Positions 23,851 through 30,313 of a stretch of 32,985 bases of DNA are shown one piece after another. Location: assembly GCF_001693775.2 (NCBI RefSeq), contig NZ_MBEW02000021.1:1-32985 (forward strand), in the 5' to 3' direction. The DNA comes from Criibacterium bergeronii. Its GTDB lineage: Bacteria > Bacillota > Clostridia > Peptostreptococcales > Filifactoraceae. Under the pieces are notes generated by a model. The model saw only the letters and a program-made list of their open reading frames with translations, did no database searches and was not told the origin of the DNA. Position 1 is the first letter of the stretch. The number at the start of each line of letters is the position of its first letter. The translations under genes and the position numbers were made by a program.

Positions 23851-24309
23851 ATGAAATTAGCAGAGGCTTTACAGATGCGTTCTGATATGCAAAAGAAAAT
23901 TGAAGATTTAAGAGATAGATTATTTTTGTCAGCTAAATATCAAGAGGGAGAAAAACCTCTTGAAGACCCTAGTAAATTAGTCAAGGAGCTGGACAAAGTC
24001 ACAAAGGATTTGGAGGACATAATTTATAAAATAAATTACACAAACAGCAAAACAGAAACCGACCAAGGTTCACTCACAAAAATACTTGCAAAAAGAGATG
24101 CTTTAAAATTAAAACGTAGCGTATATTCAAGCTTTGCTGATGAGGCAAGCAATATGGGTCCTAGATATACTAAAATGGAAATAAAATTGTATCCATCAAT
24201 GGATGTCAATGTGCTAAGAAAAATAGTGGACGATTTATCCAAAGAGCTAAGACAAATAGAGCTACTTGTACAACAGACGAATTGGACCACAGATTTAATT
24301 GAAAAATAA
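23851..24309 (+). CDS. DIP1984 family protein
   Basis: The 152-aa product begins KLAEALQMRSDMQKKIEDLRDRLFLSAKYQEGEKPLEDPSKLVKELD and continues with LEDIIYKINYTNSKTE and TKILAKRDALKLKRSVYSSFADEAS. That sequence is typical of the DIP1984 (DUF6847) family: an all-helical, Glu/Lys/Leu-rich protein with a conserved P in the EDP turn. The function is unknown. The frame runs upstream to 23809, but AAGGAG stands just ahead of ATG 23851 and the family N-terminus starts there. It is 51 bases after the stalk-domain gene. Confidence 0.85.
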   Translation: MKLAEALQMRSDMQKKIEDLRDRLFLSAKYQEGEKPLEDPSKLVKELDKVTKDLEDIIYKINYTNSKTETDQGSLTKILAKRDALKLKRSVYSSFADEASNMGPRYTKMEIKLYPSMDVNVLRKIVDDLSKELRQIELLVQQTNWTTDLIEK

Positions 24310-24375
24310 AAATTGAATAAATTAGGTTAAAAAAAGGGCGTACACTACTCTATCGATGAGTATAAACTAAAATAA

Positions 24376-24422
24376 CCAGTTGGCGAGAGAGAGCATCTCA
24401 GGGGTTCGACTCCCCATTTCAC
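24376..24422 (+). other. Degenerate tRNA-like segment
   Basis: CAGTTGGCGAGAGAGAGC resembles a D-arm, and AGGGGTTCGACTCCCC is a proper T-arm with the TTCGA core and four G-C pairs. Only ATCTC separates them, so the anticodon arm is gone, and the following ATTTCAC has no acceptor partner. It looks like a tRNA reduced by internal deletion. It is not a functional tRNA. The rest of the 286-base gap (24310-24595) contains only the promoter of the next gene. Confidence 0.3.
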
Positions 24423-24529
24423 AATTAAGCTCATCACATTGCACAACTGCATACTTACAATTTATTGTTATTACCGTTGGTGTAGACTTTTTAGGGTGGG
24501 ATTGGGGAAATTACATAAATAAAAAGCTA

Positions 24530-24558
24530 TAGACACAAGTATTTATAAAATGTATAAT
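24530..24558 (+). promoter_or_regulatory. Promoter of the CxxC/HEAEH protein gene
   Basis: TAGACA (24530-24535), a 17-base spacer and TATAAT (24553-24558) give an 11-of-12 match to the sigma-A consensus, 37 bases upstream of the start codon. Confidence 0.7.
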
Positions 24559-24595
24559 ATATTAAAATACATAGCCTTATGAGGAGAGGATTTGA

Positions 24596-25087
24596 GTGCA
24601 AGTGTCAAGAGTAGATAACACTATGTTTATACCGATAAATGGCGTATACGGAGTACAAAATGAGCAAGGTATAAATCCAAATCCATTTGGTGCAGATAAA
24701 GTAGATAAGGCTAAAGAGCTTTCGCCAAGTGGTAAGGTAGAATGTCAGACCTGCAAAAATAGAACATATGTTGACCAATCAGGTGATGCCGGAGTTTCGT
24801 TTAAGGCACCAGGTCATATTTCTCCTGAGGCATCAGCTGCAGTAGTATCTTCTCACGAGGCAGAGCACGTTGCCATAGCAAAAGCTGAGGGAGGAAAAGC
24901 CGGCAATAAACTAGTGAGAGCCTCAGTTAGACTCCATATGTCTACTTGTCCGGAATGTGGCAGAGCCTATGTATCAGGTGGCACAACAACTACTCAAATT
25001 TCATATTCTGACCCAAATCAAAAAAGAGGCGGAGTAAATTCTATTGATGAAGATTTAAAAGGCGTAGTTGTAGACAAAAAAATCTGA
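24596..25087 (+). CDS. Uncharacterised protein with two CxxC pairs and a HEAEH motif
   Basis: The 163-aa protein has no signal peptide. It contains CQTCKNRTYVDQSGDAGVSFKAPGHISPEASAA (residues about 50-82), then SSHEAEHVAIAKAEGGKAGNKLV and CPECGRAYVSGGTTTTQISY (about 121-140). The two CxxC pairs could bind one metal ion, and HEAEH looks like a variant HExxH metalloprotease helix. I know closely similar small proteins from other clostridia but no assigned function; the SprA-related putative metallopeptidases share the His/Glu helix and a glycine-rich YxxGG block. The start is GTG 24596 behind GAGGAGAGG. A good promoter and a terminator on either side make it a single-gene unit. Whether it is an enzyme is open. 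Confidence 0.75.
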   Translation: MQVSRVDNTMFIPINGVYGVQNEQGINPNPFGADKVDKAKELSPSGKVECQTCKNRTYVDQSGDAGVSFKAPGHISPEASAAVVSSHEAEHVAIAKAEGGKAGNKLVRASVRLHMSTCPECGRAYVSGGTTTTQISYSDPNQKRGGVNSIDEDLKGVVVDKKI

Positions 25088-25098
25088 CGATAACAACC

Positions 25099-25131
25099 AA
25101 ATGGTAGATGGAAAAATATCTACCATTTTTT
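25099..25131 (+). terminator. Terminator after the CxxC/HEAEH gene
   Basis: AAATGGTAGAT pairs perfectly with ATCTACCATTT across an A-rich loop, and T residues follow. Confidence 0.8.
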
Positions 25132-25164
25132 CATAGGGATTAAATATATTTTAAAAGGGTTGCT

Positions 25165-26130
25165 ATGATTAGGAGAAAATTAATAAGAAACAAAATATTA
25201 AAAAATCTGAAAGCTAAAGGCTTTATTGATAATATTGTCTATTCAAAATTAGATGAGATACCAAAGGGGACATCATCAGGCAAAATTACAAAAGGTTGTC
25301 TTGTGGTTGAGGGTGGAGCGTTAAGAGGCTTATATAACCAAGGTGTGTTGGATGCTTTTCTTGTAAGCGATATTAATTTTGAAACATATATTGGAGTTAG
25401 TGCGGGAGCATTGGCAGGAATGAACTATATCTCAAGACAAATTGGCAGGTCGGCAAGGACAAATTTGAAATATAGACATGACCCTGAATATATAGGATTA
25501 AAGGCTATTGGTCTTAGCAGAAGTCCATTAAATTTAAATTTTTTATTGTATAAAAACAACAAATTAGAGCCATTTGACTTATTGACCTTTGAGCACACTA
25601 AGCAAAGATTTATTGCAGTGGCGACCAATTGTGAGACAGGCAAGACAGAATATTTTGAAAAAGGAATATGCAAAGACATTTTTGCAGCTACAAAAGCATC
25701 TGCATCTATGCCGTTTTTGTCGCCTATGGTAGATGTGGAGGGAAAGCAGTGCCTTGATGGGGGCTGTAGCTGTAAGATTGCATACAAGTGGGCGTTAGAG
25801 CAAAATTTTGACAAAATAGTTATAATCAAAACTAGGGAAAGGGGCTTTAGAAAGTCGGAAAATTCAAAAAGAAATCAGATTGATAGATTTTATAAAAATT
25901 ACCCGCTTTTTGCTGATGTACTAGCTGATAGTAACAAAAATTACAACAAGCAGTGTGATGAAATAGACGAGCTTGAAAAATCAAAAAGGGCATTTGTAAT
26001 TGCTCCATCTTCTCCTGTAAGGGTGTCAAGACTAGAGCCTGATGTGAACAAGCTGGGTGAACTATATTGGCAAGGATATAACGATGCTAATAATCTGATG
26101 GAACAGCTAAAAAGGTATCTTTCACATTAA
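25165..26130 (+). CDS. Patatin-like phospholipase/acylhydrolase
   Basis: The 321-aa protein has the patatin catalytic parts in order. The oxyanion loop is EGGALRGLYNQG near residue 50, the nucleophile elbow GVSAGALAG near 76 (Ser), and the catalytic DGG near 197 (LDGGCSCKIAYKWALE). This Ser-Asp dyad hydrolyses acyl chains of lipids. The overall pattern and the C-terminal LYWQGYNDA fit the YjeU/RssA-like bacterial group (COG4667), cytoplasmic and without a signal peptide. DPNKNYNKQCDEIDELEKSKRAFVIAPS-type sequence in the last third is typical of that group. AAAAGGG lies ahead of the ATG. The natural substrate is unknown. Confidence 0.9.
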   Translation: MIRRKLIRNKILKNLKAKGFIDNIVYSKLDEIPKGTSSGKITKGCLVVEGGALRGLYNQGVLDAFLVSDINFETYIGVSAGALAGMNYISRQIGRSARTNLKYRHDPEYIGLKAIGLSRSPLNLNFLLYKNNKLEPFDLLTFEHTKQRFIAVATNCETGKTEYFEKGICKDIFAATKASASMPFLSPMVDVEGKQCLDGGCSCKIAYKWALEQNFDKIVIIKTRERGFRKSENSKRNQIDRFYKNYPLFADVLADSNKNYNKQCDEIDELEKSKRAFVIAPSSPVRVSRLEPDVNKLGELYWQGYNDANNLMEQLKRYLSH

Positions 26131-26135
26131 ACAAA

Positions 26136-26164
26136 TTGAAAAATAATATAAAAAATGTTAAAAT
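26136..26164 (+). promoter_or_regulatory. Probable promoter for the membrane zinc-ribbon gene
   Basis: TTGAAA (26136-26141), a 17-base spacer and TAAAAT (26159-26164) lie about 50 bases before the start. Confidence 0.55.
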
Positions 26165-26212
26165 AATTCGTATTTAATTAATAAACTTTTAAATATTACA
26201 AGGAAGAAAACT

Positions 26213-26638
26213 ATGGGTAATAGAAGAAGTGTAAAAAGAGGTAGAGCATACGAAATCCAAAAATTTTTTGGCTCAATATTTGCGATTTTATTTGGGATAT
26301 TTTGGATGTTTATGGCATTTCAGATAACATCTCAAGCTGGAGAATTTGGGATTATAGCTGTAATATTTCCACTTTTTGGGATAGTAGCTGTAATATCAGG
26401 CATAGTCAATGCAGTGATTTCATATAAGAACGCATTTGGTGAAAATCGCTTTTCAGAATATGATATAGTAGACTCTGATGAAGAGCCTGACCCTTTGCAA
26501 AAAAAATTTCATAAAGAAAACTTAAATGATGACATGAATATTTCTGACGCTGAAGAAGTAAACTTCTGCCCATATTGTGGCGAAAAAATAAGTAGTGAAT
26601 TTGAATTTTGCCCAAAATGTGGTAAAAAATTGCCTTAA
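26213..26638 (+). CDS. Small membrane protein with C-terminal zinc ribbon
   Basis: The 141-aa protein has two membrane helices (IFAILFGIFWMFMAFQI and IIAVIFPLFGIVAVISGIVNAVI, residues about 22-65), a polar acidic linker, and a zinc ribbon FCPYCGEKISSEFEFCPKCGKKL at the end. Proteins of this design are common in clostridia and their role is unknown; the ribbon faces the cytoplasm if the N-terminus does. AAGGAAG precedes ATG 26213. Its stop lies only about 30 bases from the IS30-derived element, which therefore sits immediately downstream and may have displaced the original terminator; no hairpin is visible between them. Confidence 0.8.
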   Translation: MGNRRSVKRGRAYEIQKFFGSIFAILFGIFWMFMAFQITSQAGEFGIIAVIFPLFGIVAVISGIVNAVISYKNAFGENRFSEYDIVDSDEEPDPLQKKFHKENLNDDMNISDAEEVNFCPYCGEKISSEFEFCPKCGKKLP

Positions 26639-26668
26639 TATTTTTAGTTTAAATAAATTATATAAAAA

Positions 26669-27031
26669 TTGCAATATCAAGTTGAACTTTTTTCTAAAAA
26701 TCATACCTTTGTCTTTAAAGTTTTTAATGACATATTTGATGAAATGATGGCATTTAGCTATTTTAAGACTTGGACGAGAAGACTTTCTGTTGTTGTCATA
26801 TATGGCTTGTCCTGCATCAGCAAGATATACATTAATAACTTTGCCTTGTTTCTTTTGAGGAACAGTGCCGCGACGAACCTCATTTAGTATTGTATTTTTG
26901 GCTCTACAAAGTTCTTTGGCTATTCTACAAGGTTTTACACCATCCTTAAGCCTAATTTCGATGTAAACTCTCTGTTTAAAACTTAGGTGTTTATATGGTC
27001 TTATTTTTGTGGTAGAATTGTTTAAATCCAT
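26669..27031 (-). pseudogene. Truncated IS30-family transposase, DNA-binding part only (left copy)
   Basis: Starting at ATG 27031 with AAAGGA upstream, the frame reads MDLNNSTTKIRPYKHLSFKQRVYIEIRLKDG, then a helix-turn-helix, KPCRIAKELCRAKNTILNEVRRG. This is the IS30 N-terminal domain that binds the terminal repeats. The DDE catalytic core is absent: the frame leaves the element after about 121 codons and runs on to a chance stop at 26522, antisense to the zinc-ribbon gene. If made, the product could bind the ends but not move them, and could act as a repressor. The segment between the HTH and the left end (RPSLKIAKCHHFIKYVIKNFKDKGM) is not a recognisable catalytic region. Confidence 0.7.
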
Positions 27032-27133
27032 TGTGATTTCCTTTCCATTGCAAATGTTTTTGTGGTGATTACATTTTACAACAAAAAGGATCACTTTGGA
27101 TTATTTTTTTATAGGTTCAAATTCATTTTACAA
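26669..27133. mobile_element. IS30-derived, internally deleted element, left copy (about 465 bp)
   Basis: The ends are imperfect inverted repeats: TTGCAATATCAAGTTGAAC at 26669 and, on the other strand, TTGTAAAATGAATTTGAAC at 27133, agreeing at 16 of the first 22 positions. Inside is only the N-terminal third of an IS30-like transposase, reading leftward. An intact IS30 member is about 1 kb, so most of the catalytic part is gone, yet both ends are kept. This is the structure of a non-autonomous (MITE-like) derivative. From 26665 to 27120 it is identical to the copy at 32530-32985. No clear target duplication is visible. Confidence 0.7.
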
Positions 27134-27241
27134 CTAATCAAAAAATATTTTTATTTATATATTTCATATAATTTTTCTATAATCAAATTTATTTTTTAAT
27201 TTTTTTTTACAAAATGCCGAAATATAAAAAGGGTGATGTTT

Positions 27242-27826
27242 ATGAAAAAAAATAAAGGCTTTACTATGGCAGAAATGCTCGTGGCGATTGCGATTTTGAC
27301 AATTCTCATGGGGCTTGCCGTACCGTTCTTTAAACCTGCAAAAGAATTTGTGAATAAAAACAAGACTAATACTACAAAAAAAATATTGATAAATGCAATC
27401 GAATATTGGTCAAAGGATAATATAAACCCGATACAAAAGCCGGCGGATTTTAATGCTGTAAATTCTCAAAATAAAAAGGTTTTTGAGTACATATCCAACA
27501 ACGAGGTTTATAAAGATTCCAATATGCAAATCGAAGAAAAAGACGGAAATAAGGAACTTGTTTTTGTAAATGACAAAGATAACGACGGAAAAGATGATAC
27601 GGAAATCGTAATAGTAAATTTTGAAAAAGGTGTTTTGACAACATCCTACTTGAATTCCGATAACGAATTAAGTAATTCTACCGCATTTTTATCAATACAA
27701 AATCTCGAAAATCTCGGTGCCACATCAATAGAAAACTATGAAGATAAGCATAGAAAATTTTTAATTCTTGAAAAAAACGACGGATACAAAGAGCTTGTTT
27801 ATGACAAGCCTAAGCTTACACCTTAA
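27242..27826 (+). CDS. Type IV pilin-like protein (prepilin 1 of the cassette)
   Basis: The 194-aa product begins MKKNKG/FTMAEMLVAIAILTILMGLAVPFF. This is a class III signal: a short basic leader, Gly at the cleavage point, Phe1, Glu5 and a hydrophobic helix of about 20 residues. After prepilin peptidase processing the helix would pack into a pilus or pseudopilus core. The globular part is small and contains DKDNDGKDD (residue about 125), which resembles a calcium-binding loop, and blocks such as EIVIVNFEKGVL. The frame begins earlier at GTG 27233, but GGGTGA is spaced for ATG 27242. It is the first of four prepilin genes on the plus strand. No maturation or assembly gene is present in the window. 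Confidence 0.85.
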   Translation: MKKNKGFTMAEMLVAIAILTILMGLAVPFFKPAKEFVNKNKTNTTKKILINAIEYWSKDNINPIQKPADFNAVNSQNKKVFEYISNNEVYKDSNMQIEEKDGNKELVFVNDKDNDGKDDTEIVIVNFEKGVLTTSYLNSDNELSNSTAFLSIQNLENLGATSIENYEDKHRKFLILEKNDGYKELVYDKPKLTP

Positions 27827-27873
27827 TTTAATAACCTTGATATTTTGATTCTAAGAAGCGTGGGTGATTATCT

Positions 27874-28392
27874 ATGAAAAAGAAAAAAAAGAACGGTTTT
27901 ATTTTTGTCGCTGTTCTCGTGATAACAATATTATTATTTGCAATAACAACCTCCGTAACTATGCTTACAAGAGCCCACGGCGGTGATTTAATAAAAGACA
28001 TAAAAAAGGACAAAGCATATTATATTGCAAATGCAGGCTTGGAAATAGTTTATTCCGCACTCAATAAGGAAAATGTTGTTGGTGCAAGCAGTATTTTGCA
28101 GGTAACAGGATCTTCAACGGCAGGATCATCTGCAAAATTCAAAAATCCTAAAAAAGGAATAATAAAGCATTCAGACCTCGTAATAATTGACGGAAAAGGA
28201 AATCCCGCAGGATATTGCGATATAAACGCAGACCTTGAGAAGGACGATTCCGGAAATCTGTATTATAAGGTCGAATCAACCGGAAAATCACTTGCCCCAA
28301 GTGATGTGACAGATACAAGAACACTTACTATGTTCGTGTTTCTCGACTCAAGTACAAAGCTTTATGACGGTATAAAAGACAGCCCTTATTAA
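27874..28392 (+). CDS. PilX/GspK-like minor pilin (prepilin 2)
   Basis: The 172-aa product has KKKKKNG/FIFVAVLVITILLFAITTSVTML. The cleavage signal and hydrophobic helix are clear, but position 5 is Ala rather than Glu, as in GspK- and PilX-type minor pilins, which cap the tip and lack the charge. AYYIANAGLEIVYSAL at residues about 48-63 is the PilX-like helix continuation. The rest is a modest beta-rich domain ending in LFMFVFLDSSTKLYDGI-like sequence. GGGTGAT precedes ATG 27874; the gap from the first pilin is 47 bases and to the next gene 22 bases. The role is inferred from family resemblance and gene order. Confidence 0.8.
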   Translation: MKKKKKNGFIFVAVLVITILLFAITTSVTMLTRAHGGDLIKDIKKDKAYYIANAGLEIVYSALNKENVVGASSILQVTGSSTAGSSAKFKNPKKGIIKHSDLVIIDGKGNPAGYCDINADLEKDDSGNLYYKVESTGKSLAPSDVTDTRTLTMFVFLDSSTKLYDGIKDSPY

Positions 28393-28414
28393 AATTAAAT
28401 AAAGGTGGGAAAAT

Positions 28415-30295
28415 ATGATAAATTTTTGCAAAAAAAAGAAAAAGGCATTTACCTTGCTCGAACTGATTATAACAGTAGCTATAGGTTCTATTTTACTTTT
28501 GCTTGTTACTGACAGGATTATCTTTCAAGCTGTTAATGCAAATAATACAAACAATAAAGTCATAGATTTGAACACAGGCGTGAAAACCACAATAGACGAA
28601 ATAAACAATACGCTTAAAAGCTCCATACAAGTGCATTTAGTAGGAAAAACCGTGTACAACAAAGGAGCGGACACAACCAAGCTCGACAAAAGATACAACT
28701 ATATAGCTCTTAGAGATATAACAGGTCTTGACGGCAGTGTAAATACTGTACTTGTAAACCTGATATACAATGCTGCAAAGGATAATTTTGACATAATACC
28801 GGTAACAGCACTTGATAAAAATGACAGCCTGAAAAAATCAAAGACAGAATATACCATGCAATTTTACAAAAATGACGACGACTATAAGTCAAAAATGGAC
28901 AAAAGCATACTCAACATAACGGTTAAAGGCAAATCTACAGATATTGACGATAGCGGAAAGCCTATATCTAAAGACAAAAATAATCCTAATCCGATAAGAG
29001 AGTTTGAATTGACCCAGGATATAATGCTGCCTAATGTGAATCAAATAATGACATCCAAATATCTTGAGGGCGGTCTGGACGACATAACCGCTATAGCCTA
29101 TGATAACGGACAAATAAAAGAAGTAAAAGGAAAAAAAGCCCAAGCAACAATTGTTTTTGCAATAGACTCTTCGGACTCAATGATGGGTACGGTCAATGGT
29201 AATAATTCAAAGCGTGGTTATAACAGAGCCTGGGCTCAGGATTATTTCAGACTCAAGAAAAGCGGTCCATATCACTATCTTAGTGGTAAATTCGAATTCG
29301 GCTACTTCTCTCTCGCTGGGGATATAAGAAATGGGTATCATTTGAATTTTTACAGCTACAATAATAGAACATATAAAAGAAGTGACATAGAAAATAGGTT
29401 TGATGATTTTGCCATTAGAAAGTTTCTCGCAGCTGAAGCCATAAACAACAATTTTTTACCCAATCTTTCAAAGGCTGCAAGAGATAATAATGTAGATTTG
29501 TCTGCATATATATTTAATTACGATACTCATGTAAGATGCAAAAGGATTTCACCTGATCCAAATTCCGACTATCTTTGGCAATTATCGGATTTAGAAAATG
29601 ACAGATACGGACCGTACAGGCTAAATACCGATGACGATATTAAAACAGTAAGGGAATATACTAAAAGCAAATGCGAACTGGGCTTTGACGAAGATAATTT
29701 CAAGACTTCGTGGTTTGAGGATGAAAAAGGCTCTACAAATACAGGCGAGGGGTTGCTTCAGGCTTTGGAGATTTTAAAGCAGTTGGACAAAGAAAAAAAT
29801 ATAAAAAACAGATTTTTAGTTTTAATGACTGACGGTGCTCCAAACAGAAAATCAGTCATATACCCAAACAACGATAAAAAAAATGCAAGAATGCTCCTTG
29901 ACAACAAAAGCTATAGACAAATTCTTAAAGATTATCCGGGCACTCCAGCTCAACCTGACATTTTACAAAATCCAAACACCGTAGGCATGGACGCCGTAAA
30001 GCAAGTTGCAACAAGCACCTCAAATAACTATAAGGGGCTATATAAAAAAGCTTTCATTATAGGATTTTCAGGTATAAAGGAAGAAATAGAAAACATAGGT
30101 TTTGATACTGATGAGCATGGAAATAGCATATCGCTTCCAAGCGAATCTATAACAGGTTATCTGCGTTCTACAGGAAATGAAGCGGATTCTTACAGAGCAA
30201 AGGATTATGATGCACTGAACAAGGCTTTTGAGGATATTAATAATCAAATAGGCGACTTGATAGGTGTGTTTGACGGTCCTGAGGAAATGAAATAA
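28415..30295 (+). CDS. Prepilin with grafted von Willebrand factor A domain (tip adhesin candidate)
   Basis: The 626-aa product starts INFCKKKKKA/FTLLELIITVAIGSILLLLVTDRIIF: a prepilin signal (Ala before Phe1), Glu at +5 and a hydrophobic helix. Residues about 40-240 form the pilin module. From about 245 a vWA domain follows: ATIVFAIDSSDSMMG gives the MIDAS DxSxS at 251-255, STNTGEG supplies the MIDAS Thr near 443, and LMTDGAPN the Asp near 473. The domain is larger than usual because of inserts near 265-430. A vWA with an intact MIDAS binds a divalent cation and often ligands such as collagen or fibronectin. The closest known design is PilB of Streptococcus sanguinis. AAAGGTGG precedes the ATG. 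Surface adhesion at a pilus tip is inferred. Confidence 0.85.
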   Translation: MINFCKKKKKAFTLLELIITVAIGSILLLLVTDRIIFQAVNANNTNNKVIDLNTGVKTTIDEINNTLKSSIQVHLVGKTVYNKGADTTKLDKRYNYIALRDITGLDGSVNTVLVNLIYNAAKDNFDIIPVTALDKNDSLKKSKTEYTMQFYKNDDDYKSKMDKSILNITVKGKSTDIDDSGKPISKDKNNPNPIREFELTQDIMLPNVNQIMTSKYLEGGLDDITAIAYDNGQIKEVKGKKAQATIVFAIDSSDSMMGTVNGNNSKRGYNRAWAQDYFRLKKSGPYHYLSGKFEFGYFSLAGDIRNGYHLNFYSYNNRTYKRSDIENRFDDFAIRKFLAAEAINNNFLPNLSKAARDNNVDLSAYIFNYDTHVRCKRISPDPNSDYLWQLSDLENDRYGPYRLNTDDDIKTVREYTKSKCELGFDEDNFKTSWFEDEKGSTNTGEGLLQALEILKQLDKEKNIKNRFLVLMTDGAPNRKSVIYPNNDKKNARMLLDNKSYRQILKDYPGTPAQPDILQNPNTVGMDAVKQVATSTSNNYKGLYKKAFIIGFSGIKEEIENIGFDTDEHGNSISLPSESITGYLRSTGNEADSYRAKDYDALNKAFEDINNQIGDLIGVFDGPEEMK

Positions 30296-30313
30296 CAGGG
30301 GTTGGTGATATAA

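Noticed and set aside
26669-26887. Plus-strand 72-codon open frame repeated identically at 32534-32752
   Set aside because: It is the antisense of the truncated transposase and is duplicated only because the element is; no ribosome binding site.
27127-27183. Hybrid outward promoter from the IS30-derived element into the pilin operon
   Set aside because: A TTTACA lies at the element's end and TATAAT occurs at 27167 and 27178, but the spacing is more than 30 bases. The pilin promoter cannot be placed with confidence.
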